Shown: positions 42,786 through 53,640 of the stretch, piece after piece
Position numbering within the stretch: position 1 is the stretch's first letter
Layout of the letters: each line of letters begins with the position of its first letter
Assembly: GCA_946122785.1 (NCBI GenBank)
Contig: CAMGYJ010000004.1
Location: forward strand, 21,206,684 to 21,270,683
Source: Linum tenue
Lineage: Eukaryota > Streptophyta > Magnoliopsida > Malpighiales > Linaceae
DNA length: 64,000 nt
Reading direction: 5' to 3'
The notes under the pieces: generated by a model
Databases searched by the model: none
What the model was told of the DNA's origin: nothing
What the model saw: the letters and a program-made list of their open reading frames with translations, nothing else
Position numbers and translations under genes: made by a program

Positions 42786-44615
42786 GTTCTATGGACCTGC
42801 TGCATGAACGACATCGACTTCGACGATCTTGGCGACGAGTAGGTTGTACTCGTTGCCCATCTCAGTGTGTTTTGTTTTTCGTTTTAGACTTTTGGGTGTT
42901 TGCTCCATGTGTGCGGAGCTTGAACTTAGTGTGTTTTGTTTTTGTTTTTGGTTTTATTTTGTGGTTTGTTTATGTTGTAGCCGTCTGGGCTAACACTTAT
43001 CCCTAACGCACAGTGTGCTAGTGTGTTCTTGGTGTTCGATTCGTGCAGAACTGTCCCTCTTCCCGTCTGTTTCTCGCTGACTGGTCCACTTCCAGTCTCC
43101 CAGCAGTATTTCAATCCGGTAACATCGTTCCCCTTATCTCTCCCTCTACTCCATTGAGGGCAATGTCGTGCTTAAGTGTGGGGGGGTGCTTTGTATCGGT
43201 TGGACTATATATTTGTGTGCTTGGAGCCTAGTCCGCTGTCCGAATCTTACGATTTGAGGGCTCCAAGTACTGCTGTTTGATCATATTGGCACTGTGTTGT
43301 GATTAATGAATTGAATGGTTTTCGGATTAATGCATGACTACTTGATTGTGACTAGGACAACCTATGATGAGGACTGAGATGTGCAGTAGAACGATGTAGG
43401 GGTTCAGTTTTTCAACTGTTTGCTTACCAACTGTGACTTGATTTGATCACTTGTTCTTGACAGTCGTTTATGCATCTAGTTCAGGGAATTAGAATGTGAG
43501 ATAGAGCAGATAGGTAGCCATGTGAGATTTGAGCCTGCTCGTTTCTTTCTTGTGCGATAGATCCCTCTTCCATGATGTGTAGCATTCACGTTGTCACTGG
43601 CTAAGATGATGGGGGCATAGGATTAGCCCACGACCAAACTGACCGTCCTGATGTGTCATATCCCCTAGTCAGCCCCTTTGAGCCGTGTGTTATCCTTTCT
43701 TTTGGTCTCTAATGAAAAAAATCACCCTTTTTGCATCTTTTTGAAGGTTCCACAGAGTGATTTTTACATATTCTCTGCTGTTTCTGCTAAAGTTGATGTG
43801 AGTGTTGGAGGTAGTGCTTAAAAGTTGGGCAGGTGTTTGAAATATGTGCAGAAGTGGTGGCTCTCTTAAGAAATGGAAAGAAAATCAAAGAAAATCAAAG
43901 AAAAAAATTGAAAGCAAAAGAGAGCCACTACCAAAAATCTGAATAATGCCCAGTAAGTAGTGTTTCTGAGCAGTCTGGCTTGGAAGTGCTGATGTTTATA
44001 CCTCCTTCGCTTTTGTGCTCTTGAGATGTTGAGTATTGCAGAATAGCAGAAAGGAAATATCGGTTTGTTTGACTGTGATTGTGTGGGTTGGAAATGTGGA
44101 ACCTTGTGTTTTATGAATGCTTCCACCACCTAAAATGCCTTTTCCCCATGTCCAAGACCCTAGCCAGTCACTTGAACCTGTGTCTAAGACCTCCGGATTA
44201 GTTAGTGGTGACACTCCATATGTGAACTCTAGCATTTAGAGGCTGCCATCATGGTGAAGAGATGATAGGGATTGAGAGAAATAGCATGCGCATTTTTCGC
44301 ATCAAATCGTCCTGACCCCACTGGTCGAGAGTGAGTGATTCATTTTCATATTCTTTATACTCTTGTACCCCAGTGAGGACCTAGGTTGCTCGGTCTTTGT
44401 TCTAATGTCTTGAGTTGGATGCATGAGTTGACTGTTTTGAGTGAGTGGTTGATTCAAGTCTAGGTTGGTTGGTGAACAGAAGGGAGACACTTCCTTTACT
44501 CGATTGGCTGCACTCGAATGTCCTTTGTGGTGGTTGTCCAGGTTGTTTTCGAGGTTGTTCATGTGTTGATGTTTGAAAACCAGTACGATTCACGTGTTCT
44601 GTGCCTTTATGACTT
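42786..44615 (+). mobile_element. C+ internal region: env tail joined to the tRNA copy, then non-coding 3' region
   Basis: Directly after the tRNA copy comes the end of an env-like ORF (cgacatcgacttcgacgatc, then cttggcgacgagtag, ending near 42842), matching 15180-15250 of A- in reverse. Then follow the blocks of the Athila 3' region: attgagggcaatgtcg with aagtgtgggggg (43154-43187), the stem-loop (43220-43267), tgcgatagatccctcttcca (43551), ggattagcccacgacc (43621) and ctagtcagcccctttgagcc (43666). gag, pol and most of env are absent. No 3' LTR is seen before the hAT-like fragment at about 44620. Confidence 0.7.
43220..43267 (+). ncRNA. Conserved stem-loop, copy 2 (C+)
   Basis: Outer CTTGGAGCC/GGCTCCAAG, 12-nt 5' loop (tagtccgctgtc), inner stem CGAATC/GATTTG with a G-U pair and loop TTAC, 2-nt 3' side (ag). 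Lies 33 nt after the aagtgtgggg block, as in the other copies. Confidence 0.6.
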
Positions 44616-44619
44616 GTCC

Positions 44620-45135
44620 CCAATGTTGGTTGATTGAATAATGTAAGCTTACCTTGTGTCGACGGAGATGGGGTCCAACGGCAATGGGGGCAGAGGGAGT
44701 TCGGTTGTTGGGTCGTGCCTCACAAGTTGAGCGTTCAGCAACGAGCCAGCGACAGAGAGTGCGAAGGTTGGAAGCTTGGGTTTGTTTGGCGGCGTTTGGA
44801 TTCGTCGATTTCGACTTTCTTTCTTGCGGCGTGAGTCGTGAGGAAAGAAGAGGCAAGAGAAGGAAATAAATCCACTTTTAATATGTTTATTTACTCCTAT
44901 TCCTAATTAGAAAAGGCTAGGGAGTAGTGAAGGTTGGGGATTTCTGGGGCGGCAACACCTTTCAGATTCCGGTATCGGATAACCAGCCAGCCGTCGGTAA
45001 GGTGCAACCCCGGTCCCGGTATTACCGTTGCCCATCTGACCCTTCCGCATACCGTTGTTCACGGTTAACGGTTTAACCGGTTACCGGTACGGTATCCGGT
45101 CAAACCGTTAACCATATAACCAATTACCAGCCCTA
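44620..45135 (-). mobile_element. hAT-like transposon 5' fragment
   Basis: Reverse strand begins near 45135 with tagggctggtaattggttat and subterminal accggt/ggttaac words, then a transcribed-looking leader and a donor-like acaag|gtaagc near 44645. A TAGGGCTGG-type end with repeated short motifs is typical of hAT ends. No transposase coding sequence and no opposite end are seen. Low-confidence family call. Confidence 0.4.
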
Positions 45136-45723
45136 GTTTCTGGTGTCATTTCTCCCTTAAAGGTTGGTTTCGTTCTAACCAAGGAGGGTTACCCTCTCAG
45201 CAAAGTAATGATTCTTCCTTAACCTCTCATTCTCCAAGAGGGCCACCCTAAGAAGCTAAAGGTAGGAGGTGACAAGCTTTGCCCTGAGACAGTGGCGTAT
45301 CCACTCTCAATGGCTTCATGCCCTCAAGCATGATAGATCCGCAACGTCGAGCTAGTTACGTTAAACTAGCGCTTGTTGGGAGGGAACCCAATAACGCTTT
45401 GTTTTCTTTTCCTTATTTTTCTCTTTTTGTGAGTGTGAAGAGTTCAAGTGTCGAATTGGGTATTTCCGTTCCATGTCTCTGTGGTTTTGTGTTTACGGGT
45501 GTAGTGTGATCGAATTAGGGGCACGGTTGAGTAGATTGAATCAAAGATTTTTGAGAGTGCCCTGTTTTTTACTCAGTTCACGATTTGTGCCTCTGTCCAT
45601 GAACCGAGGGTGCTCCCCCTCTTTTCAAAACTCAACATTTAACCCCAATTCACGGGCATGGAGTTATGTTCACGGTCTTAATGACCGTGTAATGGCTCCT
45701 CCATCTGTGAACTGATGGTTCTA

Positions 45724-45734
45724 CCTATAAAAGG
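45724..45734 (+). promoter_or_regulatory. TATA box upstream of the B+ env-like ORF
   Basis: cctataaaagg, about 815 bp before ATG 46542, just after an inverted acggtc/gaccgt word pair. Same arrangement as in A- (18251-18258 to 17435, about 820 bp). Confidence 0.5.
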
Positions 45735-46541
45735 TGTGTGAACGGCTCAGTTTACTTTACGACCGCCCCTTTCGCCGGAAAATTTCAAATCTCATCGGAA
45801 AATCGCTATTTCAGTCAATTTTTGTCGATTTCGGCGTCCTCCGGCCACCCAAAGCCAAAACAAACCACAGACTCAGACTTCCCTCACCAAGGAGCACCTT
45901 TACCAAAGTTTTGGGACGGTTTGACACAGATTGTTTTTCAGAGAGGTGATTTTCGGCGAGTATCCGGTGAGGCTCCAGTGACTCCCCTCCGACCAGTTTT
46001 TCGGCCCCCTCACCCTCTTTTCCCTTGAACCTCAACCCTACTTGAGTCTCTAGGTTTTTTTGAACTTTTTCCTTATCATTTGTTGGAGAATCGGATTAGG
46101 GTGTGAAGTGAGCTGAATTTTTGTAAATTGATGCTCGAATGTAGAAATTAGGGCGAGGGACCAAGTGCAAAAATGTGAATGAATGTGAATCAGTGATTTT
46201 GATTAATGGTTGGAAGCCATCGGGGCATGGTTTAGGTTTTCTTTTCTGTGTTGATAATCCGTGAACCACCTAAAACCATGCCTCGGTGAGCTTTGTGTGC
46301 ATTTAAGCTTAATTGTCCAAAAGTCGGTCTTGTGAAAAGCCTTCAAGGCATAGGACCGTAGTGGACGCCTAAGTGTGGAAAATCTTTTCTCCACTTGATG
46401 TGAAATTGACAATTATTTCCACGTATGGTGTATGACATGGATGTTGTTGTGGGATGGTTGACCTGAGCCAACGGTACTTGGACTGGAGTTCACTGGAAGC
46501 TCGACTTCACTCAATTTGATGGCCTTCACTATGGAGATATC

Positions 46542-47078
46542 ATGCAACAGGCTGTAGCGCACCCACAATGGCAGCTTCTCCAGTTGGAAGACGACATCTA
46601 CATGGAGCTGTGTGTAGAGTTCTTTAGCAGATTCTGCATCCTAAGGGAGACGAACCTAATGGGGCAACCGACTTGCACCGTTTGTTTTTGCTTGGGAGGT
46701 GTGCCTCAAAGAATTTCTTTCAACAAGTTTGCTGATGCAATGGGAGTCCCGAGAGGTCGGAAGAAGCGTGGGAGGCTGATGCCCTCAAAGATTTCGACAC
46801 GCAATCCGCTTCAAGAAGATTTTCCATCCCCCACTTCGGCATCTATGCTCAAGCCGCAATGGCGTGTTATCAACACACTCCTAGCTCATTCTCTCTACCC
46901 AAGCTACATGTGCGCGAACAATATCACCATGAGAGCATTGCTAGCATTCACCTCCATGGCGGACCCATCCAGTCAACTTCAACTTGGCTCAGTTCTGCCA
47001 ACCTCTTTTAGCAAGGCTATTAATGGCATTCGATGCTACATCACATCAATGGGCCCCTTCATAAACCACCTAGTTTAA
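46542..47078 (+). CDS. B+ env-like protein (ATHILA ORF-1 type), partial
   Basis: 178 codons. Shares with the A- protein the pattern YMELCVEFFSRFCI (A-: YHELVLDFYTTFRP), VCFCLGGVPQRISFNKFADA (A-: VKFRLGGEPRSMSYHELAIA), INTLLAHSLYP (A-: IHHLLAKSFTP) and FTSMADPSSQLQLGSVL (A-: HSICTANHDLHLGFVV). The start may lie further upstream, since the A- protein has about 60 residues before the first shared block. After 47078 the frame reads on in pieces (RHSMGFGENTLRAMNLLRDF) with stops. Function of the family is unknown. Confidence 0.55.
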   Translation: MQQAVAHPQWQLLQLEDDIYMELCVEFFSRFCILRETNLMGQPTCTVCFCLGGVPQRISFNKFADAMGVPRGRKKRGRLMPSKISTRNPLQEDFPSPTSASMLKPQWRVINTLLAHSLYPSYMCANNITMRALLAFTSMADPSSQLQLGSVLPTSFSKAINGIRCYITSMGPFINHLV

Positions 47079-47823
47079 CACTTCAATGTCAACCTCGAGT
47101 GTTGCAAAAAGGAAAGGCACTCCATGGGATTTGGGGAGAACACCTTAAGAGCCATGAATTTGCTTCGAGACTTCGGAGCATTTCGCTATATTGAGGGACT
47201 CTCCCTCACACCAGAAGTACCTCCCCCGGAGCAGCCCCTCACCAGAGCTCCCCGCCACCGCATACGCAACGCACCACCACCATCATGAGCTGCACCGGGC
47301 CCTCTACCTCCGGACCCTACTTCGAGGAGCGAGTGGATCGCCTCGAGGCACATTATGTGGGATTCATTGCTCGGCTCGAATGAATCGCCGATTTCATAGA
47401 GAGGATGGGTCGACGCCAGGGCGCCCACTCGGATGACGAGGAGTGTTCTTGCCAACGACAAGGTAGCCATCGAAGGAGACATGTGGCAGAGCTGATTTCT
47501 TTCGCCCCACTTCTCCACTTGAAAACTATGAACTCTTTTGATTTTGATTTTTATCCTTAACTAGTACTTTGTGAGTTCTTTATTTTGAATCGGATTGTGA
47601 AATTTTGTTATGTGTAATAACCTCGCCTCGAGCGAGATGTGCATGTGTTTGTGTTTTGTTTTTCCTTTAAATCTCAAACATCTTACCTGGAAAATTCTCC
47701 AACTTTCATTCACCAAGCCATGCGGTAACATCGTTCTACCCCCTATTTTATGCCATTGAGGGCAATGTCGAAATTAAGTGTGTAGGGGTGGTTTATTATT
47801 ATGCTTGTGTGTGTGATTGAATG

Positions 47824-47872
47824 CTTGGAGCCTTGATGTATGCCCAAATTTGAAAAATTTGAGGGCTCCAAG
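47824..47872 (+). ncRNA. Conserved stem-loop, copy 3 (B+)
   Basis: Outer CTTGGAGCC/GGCTCCAAG, 12-nt 5' loop (ttgatgtatgcc), inner stem CAAATTT/AAATTTG with loop GAA, 2-nt 3' side (ag). The loop sequence differs from the other copies while its length and the pairing are kept. Confidence 0.6.
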
Positions 47873-48530
47873 CAATGCATAATCAAAATGGTCGGTTGGT
47901 GGGTGAATCTTGTGCTTATTCGGCATCAATCTTGAATTGTTGCATGTAATCGAGTGCATCCTATTATGATGACTCAGAATGCATTAGGGTTGTGCAAAAG
48001 CTTAATTCTCATTTGATCTTAAATGAATGGATGTCTTGACTTGGTTACTTCTTGATTACAATGGCCATGCATTGATGTTTTTTAAATTGGAATGGATGAT
48101 TGGGCGGCTAGGTAACCATGTGAGTTTTGTGTCGATCATCATTTTCATGTGTGATAGATCCCTCTCGCCATTGTGTGTAACATTCACCGTTGTTACTAGT
48201 GAGTATGATGGAGGCAGAGGATTAGCCCACACCCAATATTTGATTGTCCCAAAACATTTTATCCCCTAGTCAACCCCTTTGAGCCGTGTGATTTTGGGGT
48301 CGTTCTAATGCTAGGAGCTTCGTGCTTATTGAGCTTAATGGTGATTGAAAGAACGACCCCCACCCATCCTTTCTTCGTGTCAAAGTGTGAGTCATCCTTA
48401 TGTCTCAGAGTTCTCGGTTTTCAGCTCCATTGAGGTTCTACATAGGTGATTTTGCAAGGTTCTTGCTAGAAATGAGAAGGTAGTGTTGGAGGAGAGTTCT
48501 TAAAAGGAGAGCATTGTTCCTTAAATGAAA

Positions 48531-49991
48531 GAAGGGCATGTGTTTAGCTCTTTAGTACCCCCTAGAAAAAAATACAAAAAAGAAAAAAGAAAAAAGAGAA
48601 AACAAGAAAGAAAACAAACCCATCCTCTCCCCCTCCTTCCGTTCGAATTCGTCCAACACCTCTTCTCCCCTCCATTTCAATCAAAGAAAATCAAGAATCT
48701 TTTCATCTCCCGTTACTCCTCCGCCCAGGCGAATGGAACACTCATGAAAAGAGCGCACAATCCGAGTTAGGTTTCCGATTCTTATTCCCAGCGAAATCCG
48801 TTGAAGCAATCAGCTGAATTCCCGGCGAATGTTTCAACAGAAGCCTCCCTAGGTGTTTAGCGTTCAATTCACTAGGTAGGAAACTGTGAATATGGTTTCT
48901 ATCTTTCTTGCTTTTTTTTTATTTGTTTATTTGATTGCATTTTGTGGGTTTGTGAATCTGAGCATCCTCTGCATAAATAATAGGTAATAATCATTCTTAC
49001 ACTTAAACCCTCTTCTCTCCCGCATTTCAATTGATCAACGGAAGCGGCAAAAAATTCAATTGAGAGTAGTGACTCATAGATAGGTGTGGCAAAAAAGTTC
49101 CAAACGAATTTGATATGGAAAGTTGATGGCAGGCTTCTTCAGAATATCCTTGCAAACCGATCTTTTTTATCATGCTTATGATCACATTCAGTAGTGTTCT
49201 TTGATCTCCACATCCATGATCCATCCCTGATCGATCTAATGTTTGCCTTGAGTCTCCGTATTTATGGTGGATTGTGTCATTCACAATTGGATGTTCTTAC
49301 TGTCTTGATGTTCATCAATAAACATCTCCACTAAGTTCTCATGGCACCTTTTCTCTAGCATTTCTTCATTTATTTTCTGTTTTAGCTTACATTTTAGATC
49401 AAAATGCAAACCATGAACTATGAATTGCCTCTGTTTGTTGCTAAATCCTCTAATTCCACATTGAGTTGAAAAACGTTAAAATCAGTTTATTGACACATTT
49501 TACCTCAATTCTCCTCCTGCTTGCTGAAAGTACAGTATTGATGCTTTCAATTCCTTTGTTTTATATGGTTCGTGTATGTTTCGGCTTATCATTCACATAC
49601 TGTGTCTATCATTGCTTAATAATGAAAGGATATCATCTTAATGTTTTAAGTTATATCTTAGATCTAAATTACGAGTTGATCATGCAGGTTATATACTAAT
49701 GTTTGTTGATTCTGCTGTTGCAAGAGTTTTTAAAATAAAGGACAGATTGTCCTAGTCTAAAGAAGTGACTATTGTCTTAGTCTACACTTTATGACAAATT
49801 TGATAAGAATCAGGATTCAGTGACCAATTTGCTAATCCCTCCAATGTTTAGTGTCCGTTAGTGTAAAAATGGTGAAAATTCGCAAATGGCGCAGCGGACC
49901 GGCAAGTAACCAAACGCTCGTAAATGGCCAAGTCAGTTCAGTAATCAGTGCAAAGCTTCTTCAACCGAACGTTCGCAGTGATCGGAGAGCA
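48531..49991. other. Region without a supported gene
   Basis: 48560-48620 is an A-rich run; 48620-48890 looks like a plant 5' leader (CT-rich, ending in a donor-like actag|gtagga near 48876) but no downstream exon is recognised. 48900-49850 is AT-rich; ORFs at 49027-49284 (minus) and 49466-49699 (plus) show no domain. 49855-49991 is probably promoter or 5' UTR of the HAD gene. Confidence 0.4.
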
Positions 49992-50790
49992 ATGCGGTTT
50001 CAGTACCGAACTCTCGCAAAAGCGGTGCGGCGGCGCACCGCAAGTAGTATTTCACCCCCGCCACAGCCGCCGCTCGTCCTCTCGCGATACTTGGTGCATT
50101 TGTCGTCCCAGTCCGCGGAAAAGTGCGCTTGCCGATCCCCCTGATTTCTCACTATCTCTCTCTTCTTCCCGTTCCCTAATCTCTGGTTTCAAAATCACCC
50201 GCCTAAAATTCTCAGTGATTTTCGATAATGCAGGCGCAGGCCTCCCCCTCGTCGTAATTTTGGCATTGCGTTCGATATCGACGGCGTCATTTTTCGCAGC
50301 ACATCGCCAATCGGCGGCTCCCCTCAAGCTCTCAAACGCCTCTAAGACGAAGACTTCTGTTAGCGAACAATGTCATGTTTCTCGCTTCCGGTTTATGGCA
50401 GACGTTGATTTCTCCTCTTGTATGTTGGCAGGTGCCTTATGGATCCCTTACGTTTTCCTGACCAATGGTGAGCATGAGTTTTTTTTTTTTACTTTCCCTA
50501 ATCGTTTGAGCTCCTAAGAAGTCTTGCACTCACTTTGATTATGGCTCATTCGCTGAAGAAGAAACGAAAAGTGTGTTGGTTATTTCTGTTGTAGGTGGTG
50601 GTTTTCGCGAGTCTATAAGAGCATTGGAGTTGAGCACACTTTTGGGCATTAATGCTTCGTCATTACAGGTACTTAGTGGGTTGATATGCACTTGACTGTA
50701 TGTTCTTTACTGTCAATTGAGCTTCGATGGTGTTGGTGACAAGTAACATCTCTGTGATTTTCCAGGTACTACAGGGTCATACTCCCTTTA
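49992..50790 (+). pseudogene. HAD-superfamily IIA hydrolase (CECR5-like), five exons, truncated
   Basis: Exon 1 from ATG 49992 to about 50119 encodes a basic, Ser/Pro-rich N-terminus (MRFQYRTLAKAVRRRTASSI) suited to mitochondrial import. Exon 2 about 50233-50358 has NFGIAFDIDGVIFRS and GGSPQALKRL (motif I is DIDGV). Exon 3 50432-50467 has ALWIPYVFLTN, exon 4 50595-50668 GGFRESIRALELSTLLG, exon 5 from 50766 VLQGHTPF. All introns have GT-AG ends. TAA at 50343-50345 lies in frame in exon 2 where relatives have Tyr. Exon 5 is cut at about 50790 by foreign DNA and the rest is not in the window. The family are phosphatase-like proteins of mitochondria or chloroplasts; no promoter evidence beyond position. 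Confidence 0.8.
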
Positions 50791-50830
50791 TTTTTATTTT
50801 TTTGAAATTGGTGACCTCATTATATTAAAA
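50790..50830 (-). mobile_element. Probable LINE 3' end with A-rich tail
   Basis: Reverse strand reads ttttaatataatgaggtcac, caatttc, then an A-rich tail (aaaaaaataaaaataaa) abutting HAD exon 5. This resembles plant L1-type 3' ends. Only about 40 bp remain before the Helitron terminus. Confidence 0.35.
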
Positions 50831-50872
50831 CTAGAATTGTGGCCCGCACTCCGCTGCGGAACGCCTAATTTT
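50831..50872 (-). mobile_element. Helitron 3' terminus
   Basis: Reverse strand: ggcgttccgcagcggagtgc, then gggccacaattCTAG at 50831 followed by T. A GC-rich hairpin (ccgcactccgctgcgg) about 10 bp before CTAG, with a flanking T, is the Helitron 3' signature (CTRR class). Confidence 0.75.
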
Positions 50873-51325
50873 GGTGATTACCATATAGTTCCTGTAGGGG
50901 TAGTTAAGCATAGTTTAATCCTTGAAACAAATGATCATGAAACAAATAAAGTCCAAAACTGTCAATCCCTTTCCCTACTGAATTGTTTCTTATTCTGCTC
51001 GTCATTGCATCCCAGCTCAAACAAATCTCGTAGTTGTTGTCTGCTAAACAGAGATCACAATTCAGAAACTCTCAGCAACATTAGTAGGAGCCAGCAGTGC
51101 CTCACCCCCTAAAGGACTCACTATTGGTGCAAAACAGCCGTTGATTAAATCATAATTGATGTTTGGCAATTCTCAACTGGCTAATAGCATAGGGAGATAT
51201 GGCTATGAAAAAATCATATAGATTGGTTTTTCAATAGCAGAACATAACACATACATGTCTAATTAACAACCAAATCCAATTTGAAAACGTTTGGAGATTA
51301 TGATAGTAGCTCAGTTTCATGCTGG

Positions 51326-53548
51326 TTACTGTCTGGGCTCGTCCCTATCAATTTCCATGGCTTCTGCAATAGGAGTATATGTTTTGGTTAGCTGTAGTAC
51401 GTAAGCAGGCATAGTAGTAATTATATGGTTGCTATTATTTTGATGATAGAAACTTAATTGATCACCTGTATGAGACTCAGTTGTTGCATTGACATCCAAA
51501 AAGGTTTCTTCATATACTATGTTTCTGGTGTAGTATGGTGGAATTTCTCCGTCATTGTCAACCAGTATATGCAGACCATCAGCCGATCGAACTCGTGAAA
51601 CAGCTACGTATAGTTTTCCATGACTGAACACCGGCTTTGGTAAGTAAACACTCACTATATCGAGGCTTTGTCCTTGACTCTTGTTTATAGTCATTGCATA
51701 GCACAACCTGATTGGAAACTGTCTCCTCTTTAAGATGAACGGCCAACGATGTTGAGTTACATTGAGCACAATTCTAGGAATAGCAACTGTTGTGTTGTCA
51801 TATGATCCTCCAATAATATCACCACGAATCACATTTTCACCCAAATGTGTTATCATGATCGTTGTCCCGTTGCAAAGGCCAATAGATCGATCCAGGTTAC
51901 GAAGAAGGATCACTGGAGTTGAGACCTTCAATTGTATTTCATGTTCTGGCACACCGTTGAATGATAAGCTGTTCAAGAATTCAGTTGGATATTCTTCTTC
52001 TAAGTTACTCTTGTTTGCTGTGTGACTGTGTCACCTTCGAGGGAATCAGAACTGTAGTATGTCGTGGCACGACCCTTGAGTTTATCTAACATATATGCAT
52101 TAATCTCTGAAACCGTGCGATTTGTAGGCGTTACTATAGCTCGATTCTGAATATACCTGGTATCTTCATAGTTAGCCATAAAATCATTATAAACGACATC
52201 AGTAATTGCTTCAATCTTGTTTCATGTATGAGGGATGAGAAACTTATCTGGTAGTTGTATCCAGTCTGTGAAAGTAGATGATTCGAATGTTGTTTGCTTG
52301 ATTGTTCCATTGCCAATAGCCAACACCCAGTCTTGAAATTTTCTCCCTTCATATAGTGGTAGAAGGTTGTTTGGGTTGGAGTTGATTCTCATGTTGACTG
52401 TCAAAGGCAAGACCTTGAAGTGTGGCCAGAGATGCGATCTTGTTAGAGAAGAATCAATACTTTGTTCGCGGCCCCCATCAACAACAACATGTAACGTTTG
52501 CTTGAAATTGCCACCCAAAAGAATGCACTTCCCCCCAAAAGGCTTGTAACCCTCTCCACTCAATGGGGTGTTCATGATGTCACAGAATGTTCGATCCATT
52601 GCCTCAAAAGAGAATCGATGTGTCATTGGAGCTTCATCCCAAACTATAAGAGCCGCCTCTTCTATTAGTTGAGCAAGATGTGTCCCCTTCTTAACAGCGC
52701 AAGTAGAAGTATGATCTAAGTCAAGAGGTATTTTAAACCTCGAATGGGCTGTTGTTGCATCTGGTAATAATGTAGCAGCAATACCTGATGAAGCAACTAC
52801 CAGAACAATTTTTTTCATACTTCTGAGCTTGCATATGATGGTATCAAATAAGAATGTCTTACCTGTACCGCCATGACCATAGAGGAAAAATAGTGATCCT
52901 TGTGCCGAAAGCACCGAATTGTAAACAGCATCATATGCGTACCTTTGCTCTTCATTTAATGACTGCAACAGTGAAGTAGCTCTCAAATTCTGTTCGTTGA
53001 TGTCATAATCTAGCTGTTCAGCAATGAGACTATTCATAGTATAGTCACAGTCACTCAATTTTGGTGTTGGTAGGCCAAAATGCTGTAAAGTGGTAGAATA
53101 GTAACTGAGAAGTCGTTGTAGCTCAAGTAGTACAGAATTTTGCAAAGAGCTTGATGGTGGATCGAAGTATACGGAAGAGCTTTGTCGTCGAGCTGTATAA
53201 GCCATGTCATCTCATGTGTTCCCAATATTTGTGAAACAGATCAAGTGGTTCTGTAATTTCACAAAACATGAGCAAAGAAATAAAGGTAGAGCGTATTAAA
53301 GACGACTGCCCCCATTGACAAACTTCTTGCAACACAGCTGTCCACTCTTGATCTGTTGAAAGTAATCCCAATTTTTGGCATGCGATTTTATATGTGCGAC
53401 ATACCACATTGTTCACCTTCCTAAGGTCTCTAAAGGTCTTAGCACCTTTAGCTTTTGTTAAAAGCATTCTCAAATAGACCACATCATCAACCCCTGGAGG
53501 GATGATACTATTCTGCCAATCTGGAATCCTCTTTTCCTCAAAAACCAA
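51326..53548 (-). pseudogene. Helitron RepHel protein, Pif1-type helicase part
   Basis: 53205-52222 encodes LNEEQRYAYDAVYNSVLSAQ, Walker A FFLYGHGGTGKTFLFDTI, KIVLVVASSGIAATLLP, Walker B LIVWDEAPMTHR and FGGKCILLGGNFKQTL. 51976-51326 gives the last motifs (IRLCYAMTINKSQGQSLDIV ... LYVAVSRVRSADGLHILV). 53548-53207 joins it to the Rep part. Stops or frame changes break the reading near 53548, 53206 and 52221-51977. ATP-driven 5'-3' DNA helicase domain of rolling-circle transposons. This copy cannot produce the whole protein. Confidence 0.9.
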
Positions 53549-53640
53549 TCACGTTTTCTAGAGTCCCAAACGTATTTGTTTGGTATTTCAGCATAGGTAA
53601 GTGTTCTAGCACTTGGATCAGTTCTATTAAGCTTGAACCA

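Larger units (their letters stand above)
45140..48530 (+). mobile_element. Athila-like fragment B+ (post-integrase to 3' region), second subfamily
   Basis: Order: integrase-end block gcgcttgttgggaggga (45376-45392), motif-rich stretch with acggtctt...gaccgtgt (45670-45695), TATA box (45724-45734), leader, env-like ORF (46542-47078 and a broken tail to about 47290), the attgagggcaatgtcg block (47754), the stem-loop (47824-47872) and blocks matching C+ and A- to about 48300. Protein and leader sequences differ strongly from A-, so this is a separate subfamily. LTRs and gag-pol are missing. Confidence 0.65.

Noticed and set aside
49948..50517. 189-codon ORF over the HAD exons
   Set aside because: Its frame does not contain the DIDGV motif and crosses introns; the spliced HAD reading is better supported.
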